From positions 19,998-83,997 of the forward strand of contig JABIFG010000082.1 of NCBI GenBank assembly GCA_018650795.1: DNA of 64,000 nt, read 5' to 3'. Each line of letters starts with the position of its first letter. The stretch's first letter is position 1. Both the position numbers and the translations under genes were made by a program. Below, piece by piece: positions 44,975 through 53,471 of the stretch. Origin of the DNA: Fidelibacterota bacterium (GTDB lineage Bacteria > Fidelibacterota > UBA8477 > JABMPR01). The notes under the pieces are model-generated. The model was not told where the DNA came from and made no database searches. It worked only from the letters and a program-made list of their open reading frames with translations.

Positions 44975-45526
44975 ATGGCTTCCATGAAAGGACATATTCT
45001 CATTTCCATGCCCCACCTGACCGATCCTTATTTCGGGCGCTCGCTGGTATTTATCTGTGAGCATGATGAGAAGGGTGCCATGGGTCTTATTATGAATAAA
45101 TCTTTTGATGATAAGGTGGTAAAGGAGGTCTTCCCGACTCTGATTATCAACGATGAAGCCATCAATGAAGTGATTTCTCCGATGTACTTCGGTGGACCTG
45201 TTTCCCTGGAGCAAGGTTTCATCCTGCATAGCAGTGACTATGTCAACTCTGATACGCTGCAGGTAACCAGTGAGTTTTTCCTGACCAGTAATTCAGCTGT
45301 CATCGATGCCATCCAGGAGGGGAAAGGACCGAGCCAATTTAAAATGATGCTGGGTTATGCTGGCTGGGGCGAAGGTCAACTCGAACGGGAAATCGAAAAC
45401 GGGGATTGGTTGTTTCAGGAAGTGACGCTTGATTTCATTTTCAGGGGCAATGATTCAGAAAAATGGATTTCTGCCACACATAGTTTTGGTATTGAAATAG
45501 CTCCCACAACTGGTGGTTTAGCTTAA
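44975..45526 (+). CDS. YqgE/AlgH family (UPF0301) protein
   Basis: 183 aa from ATG 44975; the frame extends to a TTG at 44948, and ATG 44984 is also possible. The family pattern is complete: KGHILISMPHLTDPYFGRSL, then VFICEHDEKGAMGLIMNKS, YFGGPVSLEQGFILHS, and LGYAGWGEGQLEREIENGDW. The protein is a conserved cytoplasmic protein of unclear biochemical role; the AlgH name comes from alginate regulation in Pseudomonas. It is found widely in Gram-negative bacteria. It stands alone, followed by a REP-like element and a convergent carboxypeptidase gene. Confidence 0.93.
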   Translation: MASMKGHILISMPHLTDPYFGRSLVFICEHDEKGAMGLIMNKSFDDKVVKEVFPTLIINDEAINEVISPMYFGGPVSLEQGFILHSSDYVNSDTLQVTSEFFLTSNSAVIDAIQEGKGPSQFKMMLGYAGWGEGQLEREIENGDWLFQEVTLDFIFRGNDSEKWISATHSFGIEIAPTTGGLA

Positions 45527-45560
45527 CAAATCCATTATTTATTCAAGGAAATTATAAAGT

Positions 45561-45588
45561 GTCATCCCTCGACTCCGCTCGGGATGAC
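45561..45588. repeat. REP-like intergenic palindrome, copy 4
   Basis: A 28 bp element with an 8 bp perfect stem, GTCATCCC/GGGATGAC, at its ends and CTCCGC in the middle. It sits between two convergent genes and is identical over most of its length to the copy at 41100-41125. Confidence 0.75.
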
Positions 45589-45610
45589 AACTCTGAGAAC
45601 TTATCACCTA

Positions 45611-46654
45611 TTAAATAACCGCAGCCTCAAGTAGTGTAATGCTACCCTTATCTGCATCAATCTCGGCATTGACACCAAGAGGAATTGTAAATTTATCGCT
45701 GATATGCCCGATCATGGAACCGTACCAGGCCGGAATTCCCAGTGGTTTGATGTGATCATCAAGAACTTCTTCCAAGGTAAGAGAGCCATAGTCACCCCCA
45801 GGACCGCAATCGGTGCATTTTCCAAATACAAAACCTGAAATTTCATCCAGGATTCCAGCGAGCTTAAGTTGGGTCATCATTCGGTCTACCCGGTAGATAT
45901 CTTCTTCAACCTCTTCAAGGAAGAGAATGTTGTCTTTGAACTTTGGCAGATAGTCTGAACCCACCATAGCGGTAAAAACGGATAGATTCCCACCGAGGAG
46001 TTTCCCGCGAGCTTTGCCATCGGTGATGGTCAGGATACGATTTTTAGTCTGGGCTAAATTATCACCCATATCTTTAGGGTTTTCCATGCTGAATGCCTGG
46101 GCTTCAAACAACAGACGTTTGACAAAATCAGCGGAGAATTTATTCCAGGTGGAAATACCAACTGGGCCGTGGAAGGTTACCAGACCAGTTTTAGCGTTCA
46201 GCGCTAGGAGTAAACTAGTTATATCGCTGTAACCCATGAGAATTTTTGGATGCTCGGTGATTGACTTGTAGTCCAATCGATCTAAAAGCCGGCTACATCC
46301 ATAACCCCCTCTCAGCGCAAAAATCGCATCAACACCTCGGTCATTAAACATGGCATTAACATCGGCAGCTCTAGCTGCATCTGTACCAGCAAGATGGCCA
46401 TAGCGATCCAACAGATGTTTACCTAGCTTCGTCTTGAGACCCAATGCGGCCAGGGTTTCCTGGAAAACAGTTGCATCATCAGGGTGGTAGATAGCTCCAC
46501 CTGGATTGATTATCCCGACAGTATCTCCAGGTTTTAAACGTGGTGGTTTCAGAGTTGATTTTGAGAATATTCCTGATGCGGATGCCATGGGAACCTGTGT
46601 GGCGGCGATACCAACACCTACCATTTGTAAAATCTGTCTGCGTGTGATGCTCAT
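45611..46654 (-). CDS. LD-carboxypeptidase (peptidase S66), Tat-exported
   Basis: 347 aa. The N-terminus SITRRQILQMVGVG is a twin-arginine signal with a hydrophobic stretch ending near ASASG. The mature part has the S66 order: LKPGDTVGIINPGG, then FALRGGYGCSRLLDRLDY, nucleophile Ser in GYSDITSLL, GGNLSVFTAMVGSDY, the Glu region EEVEEDIYRVDRMM, and His in GHISDKFTIPLG. LD-carboxypeptidases remove the terminal D-Ala from muramyl tetrapeptides in cell-wall recycling. Most are cytoplasmic, so export by Tat is a variation that points to periplasmic action. GAGGT precedes the ATG. Confidence 0.9.
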   Translation of the reverse strand: MSITRRQILQMVGVGIAATQVPMASASGIFSKSTLKPPRLKPGDTVGIINPGGAIYHPDDATVFQETLAALGLKTKLGKHLLDRYGHLAGTDAARAADVNAMFNDRGVDAIFALRGGYGCSRLLDRLDYKSITEHPKILMGYSDITSLLLALNAKTGLVTFHGPVGISTWNKFSADFVKRLLFEAQAFSMENPKDMGDNLAQTKNRILTITDGKARGKLLGGNLSVFTAMVGSDYLPKFKDNILFLEEVEEDIYRVDRMMTQLKLAGILDEISGFVFGKCTDCGPGGDYGSLTLEEVLDDHIKPLGIPAWYGSMIGHISDKFTIPLGVNAEIDADKGSITLLEAAVI

Positions 46655-46845
46655 TGTTACCTCGTGAATGAATGTTGCCCTAAACTAGTCTGATTTGAAA
46701 GTGTTAGCAAATGCTAGCTATGTGAACTTGAAAGCCTGAGCAAATGAACTAATTTGTACATCATTGTCGAGACTCGTATTCTTAGATTGATTTAGATTCA
46801 CAATTGATCGATCACAACAATGGAATTTCAATTAGGGGCATAAAA

Positions 46846-48270
46846 ATGAAAACAATACCGAAAAAAGCTCTGAAACATGCAGATATTCTTGAGCAAATGC
46901 GAGGATTCAGCGACTCTGATGTGAACTATCGCGATTCTCGAACCTGGAGTCTGGTTTACCATCTTGACGACCAACATACTGAATTTCTGAAACAGGCTTA
47001 TGGTATGTATTTTTCTGAGAATGCGCTCAACCCTATGGCATTTAAAAGCCTGAAACGGTTTGAAACAGATATTATTAATATGACAGCCCAGATGCTCTCC
47101 GGTGATAAAAAAGCAGTGGGCACCCTGACATCCGGTGGGACAGAGAGTTGTCTGTTACCTGTATTGACCTATCGAGATCTTGCCCGAGCAAAAAGAAAAC
47201 TCCCCTTCACGCCTGAGATGATTGCCCCTGAGAGCATTCATGTCGCCTGGAGCAAGGCCGCCCAATATTTTGGAGTTAAAATCAGGTATGCCCCCCTGAA
47301 ACAAGATTTTCGGGTAGATGTTGAAGCCGTGAGGAAAATGATCAACCGGCGTACCATCTTACTGGTAGGTTCAGCGCCATCTTATCCACACGGTGTCATC
47401 GATCCCATAGAGGAATTGGGCAAGGTAGCACAGCAATATGACCTGCCCCTGCATGTGGATTCCTGTCTGGGAGGATTCCTGCTACCATTTATTGAGAAGA
47501 ATGATGGATCTATACCTCCCTTCGATTTTCGAATCCCTGGAGTTACATCAATTTCAGCTGATGTGCATAAATATGGTTTTGCAGCCAAGGGCGCCTCTAC
47601 TGTGGTTTACCGTGATATGAAATATATGAAGCATCAATTTTTCATCCATCAGGACTGGCCAGGCGGTGTATTTGCTTCACCGGCTTTACTCGGGACGAGA
47701 CCCGGAGGTTCCTTTGCAGCAGCCTGGGCTGCCATACATGCCCTGGGAGAAGATGGGTATTGTGCGAATGCTCAAAAGATTATGGAAATCACAAGAGAAC
47801 TTCAGAGTGGGATTACAAATATTGATGGTCTGGCTATTCTTGGGCAACCTGAGATGAGTGTTTTCGCCTATCATTCTACAGATGACAAGGTCAATATTTT
47901 TGCAGTGGGTGATCAAATGGAATCCAGGGGTTGGCAGATTGATCGCCTTCAGCGTCCCGAGGGTTTGCATGTGATGGTGGTTCCTGGACATGCAAGAATT
48001 ACAATTGAGTACTTATCTGATTTAAAAGATTCAGTTGAGACAGTTCGTTCGAATCCTGGTCTGGCAGCAAAGGGTAATGCTGCCATGTATGGAATGATTG
48101 CCAAGCTACCCTTCCGAAGTATGATCAAGAAAGAAGTCATGAAAATGATGGAAGAGCTCTACAGCCCTGAGGGCTCAATGCCCATGGATGGTGATAACAA
48201 TCCTCTATCCGTACGAATTATGGCTAAGATCTTGCAGCGGTTTAGTAAGGTGAAAGGAGCGAAAGAATGA
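46846..48270 (+). CDS. Sphingosine-1-phosphate lyase-like PLP enzyme
   Basis: 474 aa from ATG 46846 with AGGGG seven nt ahead. It follows the S1P-lyase branch of group II decarboxylases: LTSGGTESCLLPVLTYRDLA, PESIHVAWSKAAQYFGVKI, LHVDSCLGGFLLPFIEK, then SISADVHKYGFAAKGAS with PLP-binding Lys242, then DWPGGVFASPALLGTRPGG. These segments are closer to eukaryotic S1P lyase than to glutamate decarboxylase (which has a different HKY context). The eukaryotic N-terminal membrane anchor is absent. Known chemistry: cleavage of a phosphorylated long-chain base into a fatty aldehyde and phosphoethanolamine. Downstream genes overlap or follow closely: an alpha/beta hydrolase, then an acyl-CoA ligase. Substrate inferred from similarity. 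Confidence 0.85.
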   Translation: MKTIPKKALKHADILEQMRGFSDSDVNYRDSRTWSLVYHLDDQHTEFLKQAYGMYFSENALNPMAFKSLKRFETDIINMTAQMLSGDKKAVGTLTSGGTESCLLPVLTYRDLARAKRKLPFTPEMIAPESIHVAWSKAAQYFGVKIRYAPLKQDFRVDVEAVRKMINRRTILLVGSAPSYPHGVIDPIEELGKVAQQYDLPLHVDSCLGGFLLPFIEKNDGSIPPFDFRIPGVTSISADVHKYGFAAKGASTVVYRDMKYMKHQFFIHQDWPGGVFASPALLGTRPGGSFAAAWAAIHALGEDGYCANAQKIMEITRELQSGITNIDGLAILGQPEMSVFAYHSTDDKVNIFAVGDQMESRGWQIDRLQRPEGLHVMVVPGHARITIEYLSDLKDSVETVRSNPGLAAKGNAAMYGMIAKLPFRSMIKKEVMKMMEELYSPEGSMPMDGDNNPLSVRIMAKILQRFSKVKGAKE

Positions 48271-49307
48271 CTCTTTTTAAAAAACTATTAATCGGATTAG
48301 GAGTCGCTGTAATATTATTAATTATTGCTGCTGTCTGGTTTGTGGTGTCACTGTTTTCTGAACCGGATATGTCAAATTTACCAGAACATTACCCATTCAA
48401 ATCAGCAGCCGCAAAGGTAAGATATTTAGCCTATTATGATGAAAGAGCGCAACAATGGCCGGTTGATTCCGAAGCAAGTCTAGTAGAAACATCTTTTGGA
48501 AAAACATTTGTTCGCGTTTCTGGTCCATTGCTTGCTCCACCTTTGATATTGCTCCCCTCTACCAGTTCCTCATCGCTGATATGGTTGCCAAATATTCAGG
48601 CATTATCACAACAATATCGGGTTTATGCCATCGATAACATTTATGACGTTGGTCGCAGTGTAAACATCAAAAGCATAAACAGTCCTGATGATCTGGTAAA
48701 CTGGCTCGACGAATTGTTTACCGAACTGGACCTGGGAGACAGCATTAATCTTATGGGACTTTCATTTGGGGGTTGGTTGACAAGTCAATTTGTACTTAGC
48801 CATCCAAACAGAATAAATAAAGCAGTGTGGCTTGCTCCCGTAGCCACGATCCATCAAATTCCTGGGGAATGGGCCTGGCGTGCAATTCTATCAGCCTTAC
48901 CCCATCGATACTTTATGAAAAAATTCATGATTGAGTGGCTTTTTGCAGATTTACTAAAACAAAATGATGAAATCAGCATTAAGCATCTTGACCAGTTAGT
49001 TGAAGATGCCATGATGGGACTAAAAAGCTATACCTTCAGGATGCCTGTCACCCCAACGGTGTTATCGGACAAGGAATTACAGGAAATCCAGGTGCCGGTC
49101 CTCTTTTTGGTTGGCGAAAACGAGAAACTGTATCCTGCGAAAACAGCTGTAATGCGTCTTAATACTATAGCTCCACAGATCCAAACTGAGATTATCCCTC
49201 ATGCTGGTCATGATTTAACAATCGTCCAGACAACTTTAGTAAATAAAAAGATTCTAGATTTTCTTGGAAAAACCAGGGGTAACTGGAACACAAATGATGA
49301 TAAGTAA
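48267..49307 (+). CDS. Membrane-anchored alpha/beta hydrolase
   Basis: 346 aa. The ATG overlaps the lyase stop by 4 nt, so translation is coupled. A single N-terminal helix (residues 5-30, IGLGVAVILLIIAAVWFVVS) anchors it. The hydrolase domain has LILLPSTSSSSLIWLPN, YAIDNIYDVGRS, nucleophile Ser in MGLSFGGW, an acidic residue in LVGENEKLYP (Glu or Asn-Glu where Asp is usual) and His in HAGHDLT. No lipase-specific signature could be assigned. Its coupling to the S1P-lyase-like gene and closeness to the acyl-CoA ligase (30 nt) suggest that it acts on a lipid, for example freeing a fatty acid, but this is inference. Confidence 0.8.
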   Translation: MTLFKKLLIGLGVAVILLIIAAVWFVVSLFSEPDMSNLPEHYPFKSAAAKVRYLAYYDERAQQWPVDSEASLVETSFGKTFVRVSGPLLAPPLILLPSTSSSSLIWLPNIQALSQQYRVYAIDNIYDVGRSVNIKSINSPDDLVNWLDELFTELDLGDSINLMGLSFGGWLTSQFVLSHPNRINKAVWLAPVATIHQIPGEWAWRAILSALPHRYFMKKFMIEWLFADLLKQNDEISIKHLDQLVEDAMMGLKSYTFRMPVTPTVLSDKELQEIQVPVLFLVGENEKLYPAKTAVMRLNTIAPQIQTEIIPHAGHDLTIVQTTLVNKKILDFLGKTRGNWNTNDDK

Positions 49308-49337
49308 ATAGAACTGAATGTTTTAGGAGAAAGCTCA

Positions 49338-51122
49338 ATGAAATACGATCACATCGGTCAAATGATCACCATTAAAATTGCTGAATATGGTGATAATACC
49401 GCACTCAGATATAAGATTGGTGATGGCTGGGCATCTTTAACCTACAAAGAATTCGGCGAAAAGATTACCAATCTAGCCTGTGCCATGATTCAGTCCGGTG
49501 TAAAACAGGGTGATTCGGTGGGCATTTATTCAGCCAACCGTTATGAGTGGGCAGTGAGTGATTTTGCCTGTATCCTGGTTGGCGCCATCTCAGTTCCCAT
49601 TTATGCCACGAATACTCTGGATCAGGCCAAGTACATCATCCAGGATGCTGGCATCAAGCTGATTTATGTGGGAAACCTGGGACAGTATACAAATCTGGCC
49701 ACCATTCATAAGAACGGCCAGCACCTCCAGGTGGTTTCCTATGATCCAGCCATTGAGATCGACACTAAGTTCGCCACTTATTTCCGAGATTATCTAAATG
49801 TACAGGATCAGGATAAATTGCTCAAGGAAATGCATCTTCGTTCAGGGAAGATCAAAACTGACGATGTTACCACTGTTATTTATACTTCTGGTACAACGGG
49901 GCATCCCAAGGGTGTCATGTTATCTCATGGAAATTTGTTTCATCAGTTTGAATGTGTGGATGCGAATTTTAGTGTCAGCCATGAGGATGTTTCTCTGTGT
50001 TTTTTACCCCTGAGCCATGTCTATGAACGCATGTGGTCCTATTATGTCTATCTCAAAGGTGCCACTCAAACCTATCTGGAAGACCCCAAGCAGGTTATTG
50101 AAACCATGCAGGAAGTCAAGCCTACGGCCATGGTATCAGTTCCCAGGCTATATGAAAAAATCTATGCTGCCGTATTGAATTCTCAGGAGAGTGCCTCCAA
50201 AGTGAAACGCTACCTGTTTACTAAGGCCATTGAGACGGGTAGGGTTTACAATAATCTACTTTTTAGAAACCAGGAGATACCATCTGGGCTGGCATTGAAA
50301 TACAAGGTTCTTGATAAATTGGTGCTTTCCAAAGTGCGAGCAGTCGTCGGTGGTGATAAGAATTTCTTTTCAGCCGGAGGAGCTCCCCTGGATAAAAGTA
50401 TTGAAGAATTTTTCCTGGCCTGTGGTTTACTAATTTGTCAGGGTTATGGTCTGACTGAGACTTCTCCCATGATTTCATACAATACCCCTGAAAATTTCAA
50501 GTTTGGTACGGTTGGAAAGCTGGTACCCAATTGCGAAGTCAGAATTGCTGACAATGGTGAAATCCAGGCCAGAGGTCCCCAGATCATGAAAGGCTACTTC
50601 AATAATCCGAAAGCCACTGCCGAAAGTATTGTGGATGGCTGGTTCAAGACCGGTGATGTGGGTGAGTTTGATGAGGATGGTTTTCTGAAGATCACTGATC
50701 GCATCAAGGATCTGATCATCACTTCTGGGGGTAAAAATATTGCTCCCCAGAATATTGAGAAGTTGATTGGTAAAGATTTTTTCATTGATCAGATTATTGC
50801 TATTGGGGACAAGCGCAACTTTGTCAGTGCTTTGATTGTACCGGCTTTTGAAAGTCTAGAGGCCTGGGCGCATAAAAAGAAAATTCAATTCCAGGACAAT
50901 GAGGAACTGATCGCCCATCCCCACGTGATTGACTTCTTTAGAGAACGTATTGATCAACAGTCACAGAAACTGGCGAACTATGAAACTATCAAGAAATTCA
51001 GGCTGATGGCCAAACCCTTCACCCAGGAGGGTGGCGAGATCACACCAACCCTAAAACTCAAACGCAAGCAGATCAACGAAAAGTTTAAAGCCCTGATCGA
51101 GACCATGTATCGTAAACATTAA
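49338..51122 (+). CDS. Long-chain fatty-acid-CoA ligase (AMP-forming)
   Basis: 594 aa, with TTTTAGGAGAAAG ahead of the ATG. The AMP-binding signature IYTSGTTGHPKGVMLSHGN lies near residues 180-198, followed by CFLPLSHVYERMW, GYGLTETSPMIS, GWFKTGDVGEFDEDGFLKIT and DLIITSGGKNIAPQNIE. The linker and order are those of long-chain acyl-CoA synthetases (FACL/FadD15-like, about 600 aa). It activates fatty acids as CoA esters. It is the third gene of the operon after the S1P-lyase-like and hydrolase genes, so it could take the fatty acid made from their aldehyde product. General fatty-acid uptake is the simpler alternative. Confidence 0.92.
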   Translation: MKYDHIGQMITIKIAEYGDNTALRYKIGDGWASLTYKEFGEKITNLACAMIQSGVKQGDSVGIYSANRYEWAVSDFACILVGAISVPIYATNTLDQAKYIIQDAGIKLIYVGNLGQYTNLATIHKNGQHLQVVSYDPAIEIDTKFATYFRDYLNVQDQDKLLKEMHLRSGKIKTDDVTTVIYTSGTTGHPKGVMLSHGNLFHQFECVDANFSVSHEDVSLCFLPLSHVYERMWSYYVYLKGATQTYLEDPKQVIETMQEVKPTAMVSVPRLYEKIYAAVLNSQESASKVKRYLFTKAIETGRVYNNLLFRNQEIPSGLALKYKVLDKLVLSKVRAVVGGDKNFFSAGGAPLDKSIEEFFLACGLLICQGYGLTETSPMISYNTPENFKFGTVGKLVPNCEVRIADNGEIQARGPQIMKGYFNNPKATAESIVDGWFKTGDVGEFDEDGFLKITDRIKDLIITSGGKNIAPQNIEKLIGKDFFIDQIIAIGDKRNFVSALIVPAFESLEAWAHKKKIQFQDNEELIAHPHVIDFFRERIDQQSQKLANYETIKKFRLMAKPFTQEGGEITPTLKLKRKQINEKFKALIETMYRKH

Positions 51123-51234
51123 TTCTTGATTGCTACATTAAAGTGTGGTTTTTACCTTCAAAAACTGCAAATTATGACAAAATTTGTCATGGTAATGAAA
51201 AACCAAACGGATGGTCCAGAGAAGGAGTTCTGAC

Positions 51235-51639
51235 ATGCTTACTTTTGATGTGAATTGGGTAGCTATTGTTGTCTTGATAATTATAAATATGGGACTGGGT
51301 GCAATGTGGTATGGTCCTCTGTTTGGAAAGCCCTGGATGGAGGGTGTTGGCATAAAAATGGAAGATGTTGAAGGCTCAAGTATGATGCCTGCTTATGCAG
51401 TGGCCATTTTGAACTCTTTCCTCATGGCGTTTATCATGGCCAACGTGATTGCCTGGACGGGCACTGTCAGCATTGGTGGCGGGTTGTTTCTTGGGCTTTT
51501 AATGTGGCTGGGATTTACTGGTTTTTCTTTTGGTGTAAACCACGCTTTCGAAATGCGTTCACTAAACTTGTGGTTTATTAATTCTGGAATGTATCTGGTG
51601 GGTCTGCTCATCATGGGCGCAGTACTGGCTATTTGGTAG
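51235..51639 (+). CDS. DUF1761 family membrane protein
   Basis: 134 aa from ATG 51235, chosen over ATG 51211 because AAGGAG lies ahead of it. Four helices. The first carries VNWVAIVVLIIINMGLGAMW, followed by YGPLFGKPWMEG, which marks the family. Later helices contain AILNSFLMAFIMANVIAW and GLLMWLGFTGFSFGVNH. DUF1761 proteins have no assigned function. The gene lies 112 nt behind the acyl-CoA ligase and converges with the aldehyde dehydrogenase gene; whether it belongs to the lipid group is unclear. Confidence 0.85.
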   Translation: MLTFDVNWVAIVVLIIINMGLGAMWYGPLFGKPWMEGVGIKMEDVEGSSMMPAYAVAILNSFLMAFIMANVIAWTGTVSIGGGLFLGLLMWLGFTGFSFGVNHAFEMRSLNLWFINSGMYLVGLLIMGAVLAIW

Positions 51640-51683
51640 TCGTCCCATTTATGTTAAGATCAGCCGGCTCTTACCCGGTGAGA

Positions 51684-53231
51684 CTAGATTTTTTTAAACC
51701 CAAAAATCAATTTTAGTAAACCTTTCAGCTTAAACGACCAGTTGCCACCTACCATCATCATAAAACCGACCCAGCGACGGTATACGAAACCGGGCACCGG
51801 GGTCCAATAGAACTGTTTATTGAGGGGGAGATAGTCATTCACAATTACTCGAACTTCAGTCATCTCAAGTAAACCGAGTTCACCGTGGGTTCGGCCCACA
51901 CCACTTTGCTTAAAACCACCCCATGGTAAATTTGGAATTCCATGAGAAATAAGGTGATTATTTATGGTTACCACTCCGGCTTCCAGCTGTGAGGCTATTT
52001 TACGACCGAGTCGGTGATTTTTGGTCCAGACCGAGGCAGTCAATCCAAGATCAGAATCATTGGCTAACTGAATGGCTTCCTCAATTGATTTAAAGGGCAT
52101 AACGCCAATAACAGGTCCAAAAGTTTCTTCCTTCATGATCCGCATGCCCTGGTTTACATCAGTTAGAATAGTTGCAGGTAGTGCTTGCTCAATCGTCTCA
52201 TCTATCTGAGACATAGCTTCAACGGAGGCGCCTTGACTGATGGCTTCTTCTAGCATCTTTCTGACTGCGTCCTGCTGTCTGGAAGTTGTCATGGCACCAA
52301 TATGAGTTTCTTTTTGTTCTGGATTCCCTACGCGCAATTTTTCAACTTTTTTTTTGAGAAGTTTCAGGAAGGGTTTGTAAACTTCGCGATGCACATAAAC
52401 ACGTTCAACCCCGGCACAACTCTGACCAGAATTGGATAGACCGGCCCAAATTGCTCCATTAACGGCTTTTTTAAGATTTGCTTCGGCACAGACAATCATG
52501 GGATCATTACCACCCAGCTCAAGCGAGACAGGCGTGAGGGTTTCAGCAGCTTTTTTCATAAGAATTTTGCCGACGGGGACACTGCCAGTAAAAAACAATT
52601 TATCTATACCCGCTTCTAGAAAGGCATCTCCAGCTATCCGACCGGCGATATTTATCTGGACAAAAAGGTCCTGAGGTAATTCACCAGCATCAACAATTTT
52701 TTGAATAACCTGGCCTACCATCTGTGTTTCAGAAGCGGCCTTATAAAGCAAACCATTACCAGACATAAGGGCCATGAGAATTTCGTGCATGGGGATTGCC
52801 AGTGGATAGTTCCAGGGCGAAATAATGCCGATAACTCCCATAGGGACATGTTGGAGGCGATTGCGAGTGAATAGTCCGAATATATGGGAGCCCTTGACTC
52901 GACGTTCTCTCAAAACACGAGCTGAATGCTTGATATAGTAGTCGAAGGCCAGTACTGCTGATGAAATTTCAGTCATATAGGCATCTGCCAGGGTTTTACC
53001 ATTGTCAGCAGAGATGATCCTGGCATATTCTTCACCGTGCTCAATAAGATGAGCCTGCATTTTTCTGAGGTGCAAACCACGCTCTGAAAACGATAGATCT
53101 GTCCATTTGGCTTGTGCTTTTCTGATGCGGGATACGGCGTACTGAATATCTTCCAGAGTGTTTTGTGGTATTTGACCTAAAGACTCACCAGTGGCTGGAT
53201 TGAATGCTTCGGTATGTGAAAGTGCTGACAT
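51684..53231 (-). CDS. Aldehyde dehydrogenase with hydrophobic C-terminal extension
   Basis: 515 aa. The NAD(P) ALDH core is complete: ISPWNYPLAIPMHEILMAL, FTGSVPVGKILMKKAAETL, the general-base Glu in SLELGGNDPMIV, the nucleophile Cys in SGQSCAGVERVYV and EETFGPVIGVMPF. The last 40 residues after NDYLPLNKQFYW are hydrophobic and basic (RRWVGFMMMVGGNWSFKLKG), which could attach the enzyme to the membrane much as the tail of fatty aldehyde dehydrogenase ALDH3A2 does. AAAGGGG precedes the ATG. It converges on the lyase/hydrolase/acyl-CoA-ligase group. A role in oxidising the long-chain aldehyde from the lyase is attractive but inferred. The fold is sure, the substrate is not. Confidence 0.9.
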   Translation of the reverse strand: MSALSHTEAFNPATGESLGQIPQNTLEDIQYAVSRIRKAQAKWTDLSFSERGLHLRKMQAHLIEHGEEYARIISADNGKTLADAYMTEISSAVLAFDYYIKHSARVLRERRVKGSHIFGLFTRNRLQHVPMGVIGIISPWNYPLAIPMHEILMALMSGNGLLYKAASETQMVGQVIQKIVDAGELPQDLFVQINIAGRIAGDAFLEAGIDKLFFTGSVPVGKILMKKAAETLTPVSLELGGNDPMIVCAEANLKKAVNGAIWAGLSNSGQSCAGVERVYVHREVYKPFLKLLKKKVEKLRVGNPEQKETHIGAMTTSRQQDAVRKMLEEAISQGASVEAMSQIDETIEQALPATILTDVNQGMRIMKEETFGPVIGVMPFKSIEEAIQLANDSDLGLTASVWTKNHRLGRKIASQLEAGVVTINNHLISHGIPNLPWGGFKQSGVGRTHGELGLLEMTEVRVIVNDYLPLNKQFYWTPVPGFVYRRWVGFMMMVGGNWSFKLKGLLKLIFGFKKI

Positions 53232-53296
53232 AATTTCCCCTTTAATGGCTCAGAAAATGTATACAGAATGATGCGTCGAGCAATTTATTTTATTTG

Positions 53297-53327
53297 TTGA
53301 AACTTTTACTCCTGAGTTGTTTATAAT
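53297..53327 (+). promoter_or_regulatory. Possible sigma70-type promoter before the Lon-like gene
   Basis: TTGAAA (53297-53302) and TATAAT (53322-53327) are 19 nt apart, about 145 nt before the likely ATG. The spacing is longer than ideal and the promoter rules of this lineage are unknown. Confidence 0.3.
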
Positions 53328-53471
53328 TCCTGATGCCTCCCATGATTTAAGGCAGTAACAATGCTGAAATAGCTTATCTTGGGCACTGAAGATTCAAGAA
53401 TATTGCACACTTTTTAAATCAATTAGTCCATTGTAAGCTTTGGATTGAATAATTATGATCAGGATGAGATT

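Noticed and set aside
46805..46814. TGATCGATCA palindrome about 32 nt before the S1P-lyase-like start
   Set aside because: A single 10 bp dyad is expected by chance at this rate, and no second copy was found near related genes.
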